47,177 nucleotides of DNA, taken from assembly GCF_004335005.1 (NCBI RefSeq), contig NZ_RQRT01000031.1:1-47177 (forward strand), in the 5' to 3' direction. The translations under genes were made by a program, and so were the position numbers. Positions 1 to 7,710 of the stretch are shown in pieces. Numbering within the stretch: position 1 is the first letter of the stretch; the number at the start of each line of letters is the position of its first letter. Under the pieces are notes generated by a model that worked only from the letters and a program-made list of their open reading frames with translations, ran no database searches and had not been told where the DNA came from. Source of the stretch: Paracoccus nototheniae. GTDB taxonomy: Bacteria; Pseudomonadota; Alphaproteobacteria; Rhodobacterales; Rhodobacteraceae.

Positions 1-256
1 CGGGGGCTGGTTCTGCCTCGGCTGCGGGCTCTGCCGGGGCCTCCTCGGGTGCAGCCTCGGCTGCCGGGGCGTCTTCGGCTGCGCCTTCAGGGGGCGGAAC
101 CTGGCCTTCGGGCGCAGTCTCGGCCTGGGCCAGCACCAGATTGGCGGCGCCTTTGGGGGCAGCGTCGGGCAGGCGTGGCTGTGCCATGGCCATATGCGGG
201 GCCAGCAGGGACAGGCAGGCCGCGATCGCGGTCGTATTGTGAATGATGCGGCGCAT
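1..256 (-). CDS. Exported Ala/Pro/Glu-rich protein, N-terminal part (cut by window edge)
   Basis: The reading frame starts at an ATG (254-256) preceded by GGAGGAGAT, a good ribosome binding site, and runs off the left edge after 85 codons. Residues 1 to about 25 form a signal peptide (basic MRRIIHN start, hydrophobic core, AMAQ cleavage-like site). From about residue 45 the chain is almost only Ala, Pro and Glu, as in a flexible periplasmic or cell-wall-spanning linker. In Rhodobacteraceae such linkers often precede an OmpA-like peptidoglycan-binding domain, but that domain would lie outside the window, so the family is not established. It is oriented like the sulfur operon to its right but separated from it by a strong hairpin. 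Confidence 0.7.
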   Translation of the reverse strand, partial: MRRIIHNTTAIAACLSLLAPHMAMAQPRLPDAAPKGAANLVLAQAETAPEGQVPPPEGAAEDAPAAEAAPEEAPAEPAAEAEPAP

Positions 257-365
257 GATATCTCCTCCAGAAGATCAGTATCCGTCTTTCGTTCCTTAAC
301 AGGCCCTTGGGCCAAGGGTTCCCAAATTTGCCGTGACCATTGCGTGATAGGGGGACGCCACGACA

Positions 366-395
366 AAGGCCGCGCCCCGGTGGGGACGCGGCCTT
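366..395 (-). terminator. Intrinsic-type hairpin after fpr
   Basis: A 9-bp perfect stem (AAGGCCGCG at 366-374 with CGCGGCCTT at 387-395) extends by four more G-C pairs past one bulged base. On the minus strand it lies about 20 bases after the fpr stop and is followed by TTTGTCG. It should end the sulfur operon transcript. Confidence 0.65.
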
Positions 396-417
396 GGGCA
401 GGCGGTCGGGTGAAGGA

Positions 418-1260
418 TCAGACGCCTTCGCCGACGAAGGCCTTTTCCACGACGAATTCGCGCGGCTCGGAATTGGCGCCCTCGTGCAGGCCAAAACCCT
501 CCAGCACGGCTTTCACGTCCACGTTGAAGGCAAGGCTGCCGCAGATCATCGCGCGGTCCGTCTCGACCGAGATCGGCGGCAGGCCCAGATCGGCCAGCAC
601 CTTGCCCGAGGTCAGGTTATCGGTGATCCGCCCCATGAAGGGCGAGGGTTCGCGCGTCGTGGTCGGGTAATATTTCAGGCGGCTGGCAAAATCCTCGCCA
701 TAAAGCTCGCCCAGAAGCGGGTCGTGGCGCAGGTTGTTGACCAGTTCGGCGCCATAGACCAGCTCTTCGCCGGTGCGGCAGGTGTGCATCATGATCACCT
801 GTTCATAACGTTCATAGGTTTCCGGGTCGCGCATCAGCGACGCAAAGGGCGCGATGCCGGTGCCGGTGGCCAGAAACCACAGCCGCTTGCCGGGCAGCAG
901 CGCGTCCAGAACCAGCGTGCCCACGGGCTTGGGGCGCAGGATGATCTGATCGCCGGGCTTGATATGCTGCAGACGCGAGGTCAGCGGGCCGTCCGGCACG
1001 ATGATGGAATAGAATTCCAGCTCGTCATCCCAATTGGGCGAGGCGATGGAATAGGCGCGCAGCAGCGGCTTGCCGTTGTCGCCCGGCAGACCGATCATCA
1101 CGAATTCACCCGACCGGAACCGCAGGCTGGCAGGCCGGGTCACCCGGAACGAAAACAGGCTGTCGGTCCATTTGGTGACCGAGGTCACGGTCTGGGCGTC
1201 GGGGACGGCAATCTTGGGCGCCTCGGTCGTGGTCTGGGTCACGGGCAGGTCCAGCGTCAT
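418..1260 (-). CDS. fpr: Ferredoxin--NADP+ reductase
   Basis: This 280-residue FAD enzyme moves electrons between NADPH and ferredoxin or flavodoxin in the cytoplasm. The FAD-binding barrel comes first, with the RAYSIASP motif near residue 70, followed by an NADP-binding half with GTGIAPF and a C-terminal aromatic-free tail (FVGEGV) like the bacterial subclass. I chose the ATG at 1258-1260; the upstream open frame is a shadow of the DUF934 gene. It is the last gene of the sulfur operon, 49 bases after DUF934. Since no CysJ flavoprotein is present, it may supply electrons (through ferredoxin) to the sulfite and APS reductases. That role is inferred; the enzyme identity is firm. Confidence 0.92.
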   Translation of the reverse strand: MTLDLPVTQTTTEAPKIAVPDAQTVTSVTKWTDSLFSFRVTRPASLRFRSGEFVMIGLPGDNGKPLLRAYSIASPNWDDELEFYSIIVPDGPLTSRLQHIKPGDQIILRPKPVGTLVLDALLPGKRLWFLATGTGIAPFASLMRDPETYERYEQVIMMHTCRTGEELVYGAELVNNLRHDPLLGELYGEDFASRLKYYPTTTREPSPFMGRITDNLTSGKVLADLGLPPISVETDRAMICGSLAFNVDVKAVLEGFGLHEGANSEPREFVVEKAFVGEGV

Positions 1261-1309
1261 TGTGAAATCCTTTGGTCTTCTAGGGCAGGGGGCGGGCGGG
1301 CGAAAGCCC

Positions 1310-1702
1310 TCAGCCCGCCAGATGCGCGCGGTGGTCCCAGGCCTTCCAGTCGGCGCGGGCGCGCCACTGATCCTCTGGCTGGCGGGCGGCGATGTCGGGG
1401 GCGACCTCGACCTCGTCAAAGCCCACGCGGCGGGCCATGGCATATTGATCGGCGATCAGGCGACCGGTCGCGCGCAGGCGGCCGGTATAGCCGCCCTCGC
1501 GCAGCAGGCGGGCCAGCGTGAACCCGCGCCCATCGCTAAAGGACGGAAAATCGATCGCGATCAGCGGCAGGTCCAGATGGTCGGACAGGCTGGCAGGCGC
1601 GGTGTCGGGGGCCAGCGTGATCGCCGCCGCCTCGGTCACCGGGTGAAAGCCGTCATCGCGGGCCAGCACGGATTGGGTCGGGATCTGTGGGTCGGTGCTC
1701 AT
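1310..1702 (-). CDS. DUF934 family protein of the sulfate assimilation operon
   Basis: A 130-residue protein of the DUF934 family, which in many proteobacteria is found beside cysH and cysI and is annotated as an oxidoreductase-like or CysX-type accessory protein of unknown activity. The typical segment IDFPSFSDGRGFTLARLLRE is followed by a variant of the family's RA.G.l..DQ motif. There are no cysteine clusters or membrane segments. Its ATG overlaps the cysH stop by four bases (1699-1702), so translation is coupled. It most likely supports sulfite or APS reduction, but the reaction is unknown. Confidence 0.88.
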   Translation of the reverse strand: MSTDPQIPTQSVLARDDGFHPVTEAAAITLAPDTAPASLSDHLDLPLIAIDFPSFSDGRGFTLARLLREGGYTGRLRATGRLIADQYAMARRVGFDEVEVAPDIAARQPEDQWRARADWKAWDHRAHLAG

Positions 1703-2430
1703 GCCGAGACCTTTCTGCGGACCATGCGCCCGCCGATGAAATGGATGCCGCATTCGGATTTCGCCTGACCGCGCCAGCGCCCGGACCGGGGATCCTCGCC
1801 CGGTGCGACGGGCGATGTGCAGGGCGCGCAGCCGATCGAAGGATAGCCTTTCGCCACCAGCGGATGCCGGGGCAGGCGGTTTTCGATCATGTAATCCTGC
1901 ACATCCTCGGGGCGCCAATGCGCCAGAGGGTTCACGCGCAGCCGGGCGGGTGGTTCGGGTTCAAAGAATTCCAGCGCGGCGCGCTGACCGTTCTGGAACC
2001 GCTTGCGCCCGGTGATCCACGCGTCATAGCCCGACAGCACCCGTTCCAGCGGCACCGTCTTGCGAAAATCGCAGCAGGCATCGGGGTTGATCTGGTTCAG
2101 CGTGCCATCCGGATCACGCGCGGCGATTTCCGCCGCGCTGGCGCTGATCGTCTGGACATTGGTCAGGCCCAGTCTGGCCGAGACATCCTGCTGATAGGCC
2201 AGCGTCTCGGGGAACAGCATCTGCGTGTCGATGAACAGGACCGGCAGGCCCGGCGCCACGACGCTGACCATATGCAGCAGCACCACCGACTCCGCCCCAA
2301 AGGACGACACCAGCGCCACCCGTCCCAGATCGGGATCGGTGACGGCGCGGCGCAGCACCTCGATGGCGGCATGGTGGCGATAGCGGTCGTTCAACCGCCC
2401 CGCGCGTGTGTCCAGATTGCCATCAAGCAT
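1699..2430 (-). CDS. cysH: Assimilatory adenylylsulfate (APS) reductase
   Basis: This 243-residue enzyme reduces adenylylsulfate to sulfite with thioredoxin or glutathione in the cytoplasm. The PAPS/APS reductase fold shows the nucleotide loop SSFGAES (42-48). It also has the paired cysteines C119-C120 and the C201-x2-C204 pair that bind a [4Fe-4S] cluster, with the redox cysteine C227 in ECGIH. The cluster cysteines mark it as an APS reductase rather than an E. coli-type PAPS reductase, so no APS kinase would be needed. The ATG at 2428-2430 overlaps the end of cysI by eight bases. Operon position fits sulfate assimilation. Confidence 0.93.
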   Translation of the reverse strand: MLDGNLDTRAGRLNDRYRHHAAIEVLRRAVTDPDLGRVALVSSFGAESVVLLHMVSVVAPGLPVLFIDTQMLFPETLAYQQDVSARLGLTNVQTISASAAEIAARDPDGTLNQINPDACCDFRKTVPLERVLSGYDAWITGRKRFQNGQRAALEFFEPEPPARLRVNPLAHWRPEDVQDYMIENRLPRHPLVAKGYPSIGCAPCTSPVAPGEDPRSGRWRGQAKSECGIHFIGGRMVRRKVSA

Positions 2431-4081
2431 GGGCCGCAGCCGGATAGAGCGCGGCCTTGAACGGCGCCTGACCCAAGCGGCGATAGGCGTCGATGAACCG
2501 TTCGGATGCGTCCTCGCGCACCTCAAGATAGGCGCGCAGCAGGCGATCGATGGCGGGCACGACCTCTTCGGCGGGGAAACCCGCACCGGCGCGTTCGCCG
2601 ATGGCCGGAATGTCATAGGCATCGCCGCCAAGCGTGATCTGATAGTTTTCGACCCCGGCCCGGTCCAGACCCAGAATGCCGATATGGCCCAGATGGTGAT
2701 GCCCGCAGGCATTGATGCAGCCCGAGATGCGGATGTTCAGATTGCCGATCTCCTCTTCCAGCCCGAGGGCGCGGAAATGATCGGCGATTTCCTCGGCGAT
2801 GGGGATCGACCGGGCAGTGGCCAGCGCGCAGTAATCCATGCCGGGGCAGGCGATGATGTCGCTGGTCAGGCCCGCATTCGCAGTGGCCAGATCCGCCGCG
2901 CGCAGCGCCGCATACAGCGCCGGCAGGTCGGATTTGTGGACATGCGGCAGGGCCACGTTCTGGTCATGCATGATGCGCAGATCGTGATGGCCAAAGCGTT
3001 CGGCCAGATCGGCCAGCAGGCGCATCTGTTCGGCGGATGCGTCGCCCGGCGTCTGGCCCGGCGCCTTGAAGGTCACCACGACGCTGGCATAGCCGTTCAC
3101 CTTGTGGGCGTGCAGATTGGTGTCCGTCCAGCTGCGAAAGGCGGGGTTCGCCTGACGTTCGGCATCAAACCCATCGACCGGGCCGTTGCGGAAGGCGGGC
3201 GCGCGGAAGCGGTCCTGAAAGATCGCCAGCGCCTCGCGGTCGGCGCCGTTGAAATCGCGGCGGCGGGCCTGGAACTCTTCCTCGATCTCGGCGCGCATGA
3301 CGTCCAGACCGCGTTCCATCACGGTGATCTTGATGCGGGCCTTGTATTTGTTGTCGCGGCGGCCCGACAGGTTATAGGTCGCGATGATCGCCTCGACATA
3401 GGGCAGCAGGTCTTCCTCGGGCAGGAAGTCGCGGACGATCTTGCCCAGCAGGGGGGTGCGGCCCAGACCGCCGCCGATCCAGACCTCGAACCCGGTCTTG
3501 CCGTCCCGTTCGGTCAGGCGCAGGCCGATGTCATGGGCTGCGATGACGGCGCGGTCCTTCTTGCCGCCGGAAATGGCGATCTTGAACTTGCGCGGCAGGA
3601 ACTGGAATTCGGCGTGATCGGTCGACCAGCTGCGCAGCAGTTCCGCATAGGGGCGGGGGTCCGCGGTTTCGTCAAAGGCGGCGCCGGCAAAGGCGTCGGT
3701 GGTGACGTTGCGGATGGTGTTGCCGCTGGTCTGGATGGCGTGCATGCCGACGGCGGCCAGCGCATCCAGCATGTCGGGAATGTCCACGAGCTTGGGCCAG
3801 TTGAACTGGATGTTCTGGCGCGTGGTCCAATGGCCGTAACCCTTGTCCCATTTCTGGGCCAGCAGGGCCAGCGTGCGCATCTGATCGGGGCTGATCGTGC
3901 CGTAAGGCACGGCCACCCGCAGCATATAGGCATGCAGCTGCAGATAGACGCCGTTCATCAGGCGCAGCGGCTTGAACTCATCCTCGGTCAGGCTGCCGTC
4001 CAGACGGCGGGCGACCTGCGCGCGGAATTCTGCGGCGCGGTGGCGGACGTAATCGGTCTCGACGGGGCGGATATCAAACAT
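2423..4081 (-). CDS. cysI: Sulfite (nitrite/sulfite) reductase hemoprotein
   Basis: A 552-residue siroheme / [4Fe-4S] reductase that carries out the six-electron reduction of sulfite to sulfide. The duplicated ferredoxin-like and siroheme domains are complete. The cluster and heme ligands are C412-x5-C418 (CPGMDYC) and C455-x3-C459 (GCINACG), followed by a His-rich HHHLGHIG stretch. Similarity is to the single-chain nitrite/sulfite reductases used with ferredoxin. The genes around it (cysH, DUF934, fpr) point to sulfite as the substrate. The start at 4079-4081 lies inside the end of the DUF2849 gene (8-base overlap), so the two are translated together. Confidence 0.93.
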   Translation of the reverse strand: MFDIRPVETDYVRHRAAEFRAQVARRLDGSLTEDEFKPLRLMNGVYLQLHAYMLRVAVPYGTISPDQMRTLALLAQKWDKGYGHWTTRQNIQFNWPKLVDIPDMLDALAAVGMHAIQTSGNTIRNVTTDAFAGAAFDETADPRPYAELLRSWSTDHAEFQFLPRKFKIAISGGKKDRAVIAAHDIGLRLTERDGKTGFEVWIGGGLGRTPLLGKIVRDFLPEEDLLPYVEAIIATYNLSGRRDNKYKARIKITVMERGLDVMRAEIEEEFQARRRDFNGADREALAIFQDRFRAPAFRNGPVDGFDAERQANPAFRSWTDTNLHAHKVNGYASVVVTFKAPGQTPGDASAEQMRLLADLAERFGHHDLRIMHDQNVALPHVHKSDLPALYAALRAADLATANAGLTSDIIACPGMDYCALATARSIPIAEEIADHFRALGLEEEIGNLNIRISGCINACGHHHLGHIGILGLDRAGVENYQITLGGDAYDIPAIGERAGAGFPAEEVVPAIDRLLRAYLEVREDASERFIDAYRRLGQAPFKAALYPAAAHA

Positions 4082-4421
4082 GAGGGCTTTCCGTTTTCTG
4101 GGCCCCGGATTGCCGGTCGGCCTGGATTCCATGGAAATAGTTGGACGGCCCGCGCTGGCGGAATTCCTCGCGGAAATGGACGGGAAGGGGACCGTCGGGG
4201 CCGCGTTTGGCCTCGACCAGATAGGGGCCGACGACGCGGTCGGCCTGCCCGATCGCCTGCAGCAGGGCCAGTTCGGCGATCGCCTCGTCCTCGAACAGGG
4301 TGGCCTGCAGGGGGTCGGGGGTCCAGCCGTCGTCGCACATCCAGACATTGAAGCCTTCGCGCAGATCGTTGCCGGTGATGACGCCGGGGCGGGCCGCCGT
4401 GGGGGTGAAGGCTTTGCTCAT
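4074..4421 (-). CDS. DUF2849 family protein, first gene of the sulfur operon
   Basis: A 115-residue soluble protein of the DUF2849 family, seen in alphaproteobacteria directly upstream of the sulfite reductase gene. No catalytic motif is recognisable. Visible features are a GDLREG-like start region, the WMCDDGWTPD segment holding the only cysteine, an acidic helix, and a C-terminal HFREEFRQRGPSNYF block. The ATG is at 4419-4421. It is the first gene after the divergent promoter region, so it is expected to be expressed in fixed ratio with CysI. Its function is unknown; a role in assembling or regulating the reductase is only suggested by gene order. Confidence 0.85.
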   Translation of the reverse strand: MSKAFTPTAARPGVITGNDLREGFNVWMCDDGWTPDPLQATLFEDEAIAELALLQAIGQADRVVGPYLVEAKRGPDGPLPVHFREEFRQRGPSNYFHGIQADRQSGAQKTESPHV

Positions 4422-4447
4422 GACTGGAACCTTGTGATGTCTGACCT

Positions 4448-4467
4448 CTATATAGAATTTCCTTCTG
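4448..4467. promoter_or_regulatory. Candidate Lrp-type operator and -10 box between the sulfur operon and its divergent regulator
   Basis: Positions 4453-4467 read TAGAATTTCCTTCTG, an imperfect inverted repeat (AGAA/TTCT arms around seven bases). It agrees at 12 of 15 positions with the published E. coli Lrp consensus YAGHAWATTWTDCTR. It abuts a TATATA box (4449-4454) that could serve as the -10 of the leftward operon, placing the operator between -10 and -35. The adjacent Lrp-family gene is the obvious candidate to bind here. Binding is an inference. Confidence 0.45.
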
Positions 4468-4520
4468 GATTCGCGACAGTGGTCGGGCGAAAAAAGGATG
4501 GTTAAGCCAAGGAGCAACAG

Positions 4521-5036
4521 ATGCAGGAACCGATTTCCCCCGATGGCGCGCAGGGCCAAACGCCTGTCCGTCTGGACGAGGTGGACCGCAAGATCCTGTC
4601 CCTGCTGCAGCAGGATGCCAGCCTGTCGCTGGACCAGATCGCCGACCGCGTGGGGGCGTCCAAGACCCCGGTCTGGAACCGCATCCGCAAGCTGCGCGAG
4701 GCCGGGGTGATCCGCCGTCAGGTGGCGATTCTGGACCCCGAGGCCCTGGGGCTGGAGGCCTGTTTTTTTGTCCTGATCCGCACCAGCGAACATGACAAGG
4801 ACTGGGCCGCGCGGTTCCTCAAGGCGTTGCGCGACCGCCCCGAGGTGGTCGAGGCGCATCGGCTGGCGGGCGATATCGATTATATCCTGAAAGTTCAGGT
4901 CAAAAATGCCCGCGCCTATGACCGTTTCTACCAATCCCTGATCGCCGAGGTAAAGATCCACAACGTCACCGCCCTGCTGTCGATGGAGGAGATCAAGGCT
5001 ACCAGCGCCCTGCCCATCCCCGAGGCGGGGCGCTGA
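4521..5036 (+). CDS. Lrp/AsnC family transcriptional regulator
   Basis: A 171-residue regulator. Residues 17-62 form the AsnC-type helix-turn-helix (LDEVDRKILSLLQQDASLSL, then the recognition helix SKTPVWNRIRKL), and residues about 80-158 form the RAM ligand-binding domain (GLEACFFVLI, GDIDYILKV). The N-terminus has a 15-residue polar extension. The start at 4521 follows AAGGAGCAACAG, a strong ribosome binding site. It is divergent from the sulfur operon with 99 bases between start codons, the usual arrangement for a local regulator. It most likely controls that operon in response to cysteine, methionine or another amino acid; the effector is not known. Confidence 0.92.
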   Translation: MQEPISPDGAQGQTPVRLDEVDRKILSLLQQDASLSLDQIADRVGASKTPVWNRIRKLREAGVIRRQVAILDPEALGLEACFFVLIRTSEHDKDWAARFLKALRDRPEVVEAHRLAGDIDYILKVQVKNARAYDRFYQSLIAEVKIHNVTALLSMEEIKATSALPIPEAGR

Positions 5037-5037
5037 G

Positions 5038-5391
5038 ATGGGCGGATATGTGATCTGGCACAAACCGACCTGTTCGACCTCGCGCTTTGTGCTGGCGGCG
5101 CTGCGGGATGCGGGGGTCGATCCGGTGGTGCGCGATTATGTGGCCGATCCGCCGAGCGCCGCCGAATTGCGGGCGGCGCTGGCCGATCTGGGCCTGACGG
5201 CGCGGGGATTGCTGCGGCGCAAGGGCACGCCCTTTGACGATCTGGGACTGGGCGATCCGGCTTTGTCCGAAGACGATCTGATCGCCGCGATGGCCGCCCA
5301 TCCGTTGCTGATCGAGCGGCCTGTGGTCTTTGCCCCTGCGGGCGCGGTGCTGTGCCGCCCCAAGGAGCGGGTTCACGACCTGCTGCCCTAG
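5038..5391 (+). CDS. ArsC/Spx-like thioredoxin-fold protein
   Basis: A 117-residue protein of the arsenate reductase (ArsC) family. The nucleophile loop HKPTCSTSR with C12 and R16 matches the family's C-x-T-S-R pattern, and the LLRRKGTPFDDL and ERPVVF segments match the conserved C-terminal half. It starts one base after the Lrp stop codon, so the two are co-translated. Many such proteins are not arsenic enzymes but general thiol reductases or YffB-like. With a sulfur operon next door and no other ars gene in the window, a thiol role is as likely as arsenate reduction. Confidence 0.85.
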   Translation: MGGYVIWHKPTCSTSRFVLAALRDAGVDPVVRDYVADPPSAAELRAALADLGLTARGLLRRKGTPFDDLGLGDPALSEDDLIAAMAAHPLLIERPVVFAPAGAVLCRPKERVHDLLP

Positions 5392-5399
5392 GCCAAGCC

Positions 5400-5891
5400 T
5401 TACGGTTCGGGCGGTGGGTCGATCGGATCAAAGGCGCCGACTGAAATGCCCAGCAACAGCCAGCGCCGCCCCTCGCGTGCAAAGATCAGATCGAAGCTGA
5501 CATGGCGCGGCTGCAGGGGGACATAGCCGGTCAGGCGCAGTTCCTGTCCTGTCTCGCTCAGGTCGCTTTGCAGGATCACCGGATCGACGACCATCGCCTG
5601 CAGCAGATCCAGCCGTTCGGTGCGCAACGTGGTGAACAATCCGGCCAGCCGGGTGGGGTCGTTGGCGGCCGCGAAATCGGGCGCGGCATGGTCGCGCAGG
5701 ACGGTGTAATTGCCGGTCCAGTTGCCGTGATTGACCGCCGCCAGCACGTCGCGGATCAGCGCGGTGGCATAGCTGGGTTCGATCAGCGGTGCGGTCTCGG
5801 ATGGGGGCGCAGGGGCATCCTGCGCCTGTGCGCCGGTCCCGGTCAGGACCAGCGCCAGAGTGAAGGCCCGGCACAGGGCGCGGGGCCCCAT
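5400..5891 (-). CDS. Small exported protein of unknown function
   Basis: A 163-residue protein. A signal peptide (MGPRALCRAFTLALVLTG through AQAQ) is followed by a Pro-rich linker and a compact alpha/beta domain. The end of the domain (VSFDLIFAREGRRWLLLGISVG) resembles the last strands of an NTF2/SnoaL-like or DUF4440-like fold; this resemblance is weak. I chose the ATG at 5889-5891. A GTG start at 5921 would add ten residues and overlap the end of the autotransporter gene upstream. It ends eight bases from the convergent arsC-like gene. Periplasmic or secreted location is the only property I would rely on. Confidence 0.7.
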   Translation of the reverse strand: MGPRALCRAFTLALVLTGTGAQAQDAPAPPSETAPLIEPSYATALIRDVLAAVNHGNWTGNYTVLRDHAAPDFAAANDPTRLAGLFTTLRTERLDLLQAMVVDPVILQSDLSETGQELRLTGYVPLQPRHVSFDLIFAREGRRWLLLGISVGAFDPIDPPPEP

Positions 5892-5914
5892 GCCGGACAA
5901 GGGTTTGGCGCAGA

Positions 5915-7609
5915 TCACCACGCGTAGGTCACGCCGATCCGGCCACCGACCTGATCGCGGTCGAAACCATAGGTGACGCCTGCATCGAACTGGGTGTTGG
6001 CGTCAAAGCGATACCCCATCGAGGCCGCCAGCGCGGTCGCCCCGTCAAAGCTGCCAAGGCTGGTCGAGACCGCATAGGTCTTGTCCTCTGGGACATAGGG
6101 GGTGTTCAGCGCCATGGCCATGGCGATGCCCTCTTTGTTGTCCTCGACCTGCGACCCAAGCGACCGGACGCGCCCGTCCAGCGACGACATGGTCGCGCCG
6201 ATGGACCGGTCCACCGCCAGATTGCCCGCCGCATCCGAGGTCACGACGCCGATGGGCGTCCCTTGCGCGTCGCGGCTGGCATCCGATGCGATGCCCGCGG
6301 CGCGATAGGTGTTCGCACCGTTGCCCAGCACGAACTCATTCGTGCGCGTCGCCGTTGCCCCGTCACCGATGGCAACCGAGTTGTCGGCAGAAGCCACAGC
6401 CTCGTTGCCGATGGCGATGGCGCCGGACCCCATGGCCATCGCGGCCTCGCCCAGGGCGGTCGAACGCACGCCGGTCGCTGCGGCCAGATGACCGAAGGCC
6501 TGCGCCCGTTCTGCCGTGGCGCGCGACTGCCAGCCGATGGCCGTGGCGCCCGCACCTTGGGCGATGCTTTCGCCGCCAAGCGCGGTGGTCGAGGTGCCGT
6601 CGGCAATCGCCGTGTCACCAAGCGCCAGCGCATCGGTGCCGTTCGCGATGCTCTCATTGCCGATAGCGGTCGAGAAATCGCTTTGCGCATCGGCATTCTC
6701 GCCGACGGCCAGCGAGCGGACACCCTGTGCGGTGGCCAGATGGCCGATCGCCTGTGCACGTTCGGCGGTTGCCATGGATTGCCAGCCGATCGCGCTGGCG
6801 CCTGCGCCCATCGCGACCGCCTCGCCGCCCAATGCGGTGGTCGAGGTTCCGTCCGCGACCGAGGTATCGCCAAGGGCCAGCGCATCGGTGCCGTTGGCGA
6901 TGCTTTCATTGCCGATGGCGGTCGACAGATCGCTTTGCGCATCGGCATTCTCGCCGATGGCCATCGAGCGGATGCCCTGCGCGGTGGCCAGATGACCAAA
7001 GGCCTGCGCGCGTTCGGCGGTCGCCTGCGCCTGCCAGCCGATGGCGCTGGCGCCGGGGCCGGTCGCAATCGATTCGCCGCCCACGGCGGTGGTCGAGGGG
7101 CCGTTGGCCGCAGCGGTATCGCCGATGGCCAGCGCATCGACGCCGTTGGCGATCGATTCATTGCCGATGGCGGTCGAGAATTCGCTTTGCGCATCCGCAT
7201 TCTCGCCCACGGCCAAGGACCGTTCGCCCTGTGCCGTGGCCAGATGGCCGATGGCCTGCGCGCGTTCAGCGGTGGCTTGTGCCTGCCAACCGATGGCGCT
7301 GGCGCCGGGGCCGGTGGCGACCGTCTCGCCGCCGATGGCGGTGGTCGAGGGGCCTGTCACGATGGCTTCGGACCCGATGGCCACGCCGTCGATGGCGGTC
7401 GCGTCGGTGGTCGCTCCATCACCAACGGCGACCGAGAAATCGCCATCGGCGGTGGTGTTCACGCCGCATTCGGTCGAATTGATGCCGGCGCCCACGTTGC
7501 ACGGCGCGGTCGCGTCGGCGCGGGCCAGAGCGGTGGTGGACAAAAGGGCGGCAAAGGCTGCGCCAGAGACCATGGCTGTGCGTGACAGCGGGCGGGCGTT
7601 GCGGGTCAT
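5915..7609 (-). CDS. Trimeric autotransporter adhesin (YadA / Hep-Hag family)
   Basis: A 564-residue surface protein. Order: signal peptide (1-33), a short segment with two cysteines (C37, C48), and a long head of 14-residue Hep-Hag/YadA-head repeats (TAIGNESIANGTDALALGD type) to about residue 430. A short linker/stalk with SLDGRVRSLGSQVEDNKEGI follows, then a beta-barrel anchor that ends in the aromatic YAW typical of outer membrane proteins. The head repeats group into larger units of 84 residues. The ATG at 7607-7609 follows AGGAGAACG. Three chains would form the barrel and display the head for adhesion or aggregation. The stalk is very short for the family, so the head would sit near the membrane. 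Confidence 0.9.
   Translation of the reverse strand: MTRNARPLSRTAMVSGAAFAALLSTTALARADATAPCNVGAGINSTECGVNTTADGDFSVAVGDGATTDATAIDGVAIGSEAIVTGPSTTAIGGETVATGPGASAIGWQAQATAERAQAIGHLATAQGERSLAVGENADAQSEFSTAIGNESIANGVDALAIGDTAAANGPSTTAVGGESIATGPGASAIGWQAQATAERAQAFGHLATAQGIRSMAIGENADAQSDLSTAIGNESIANGTDALALGDTSVADGTSTTALGGEAVAMGAGASAIGWQSMATAERAQAIGHLATAQGVRSLAVGENADAQSDFSTAIGNESIANGTDALALGDTAIADGTSTTALGGESIAQGAGATAIGWQSRATAERAQAFGHLAAATGVRSTALGEAAMAMGSGAIAIGNEAVASADNSVAIGDGATATRTNEFVLGNGANTYRAAGIASDASRDAQGTPIGVVTSDAAGNLAVDRSIGATMSSLDGRVRSLGSQVEDNKEGIAMAMALNTPYVPEDKTYAVSTSLGSFDGATALAASMGYRFDANTQFDAGVTYGFDRDQVGGRIGVTYAW
6427..7345 (-). repeat. 252-bp in-frame tandem repeats inside the adhesin gene
   Basis: The head domain is built of 84-codon units: residues 89-172 (7345-7094), 173-256 (7093-6842) and 257-340 (6841-6590). 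A fourth unit (from 6589) follows the pattern for about 55 codons before diverging. Each unit contains six 14-residue head repeats and shares phrases such as GASAIGWQ, ATAERAQA and GENADAQS. Such blocks can expand or contract by recombination. Confidence 0.85.
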
Positions 7610-7632
7610 GTCGTTCTCCTCATCCGTTGGAC

Positions 7633-7654
7633 AGGGGCCTTTTTCAGGCCTCCT
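7633..7654 (-). terminator. Hairpin between iscR and the adhesin gene
   Basis: An 8-bp stem with one bulged base (AGGGGCCT with AGGCCTCCT) and a T-rich 5-base loop lies 57 bases past the iscR stop and just before the adhesin start region. There is no T run after it on the minus strand, so it may be a weak terminator or a structured leader of the adhesin mRNA. Confidence 0.4.
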
Positions 7655-7710
7655 GACCGGGTGACGCGGGATCGCGCCAAGTGGATGCAAAGAAAGTCGA
7701 CCCTATCCGA

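Noticed and set aside
2408..4351. Long plus-strand open frame (647 codons) opposite cysI
   Set aside because: It is the antisense shadow of cysI, which has full siroheme and cluster motifs; GC-rich DNA gives long false frames.
5038..5391. Arsenic resistance determinant
   Set aside because: Only an ArsC-like protein is present, without arsR, arsB or acr3; context points to sulfur or thiol metabolism.
6427..7345. CRISPR-like or satellite array
   Set aside because: The regular 252-bp repeat is in frame and encodes YadA head repeats.
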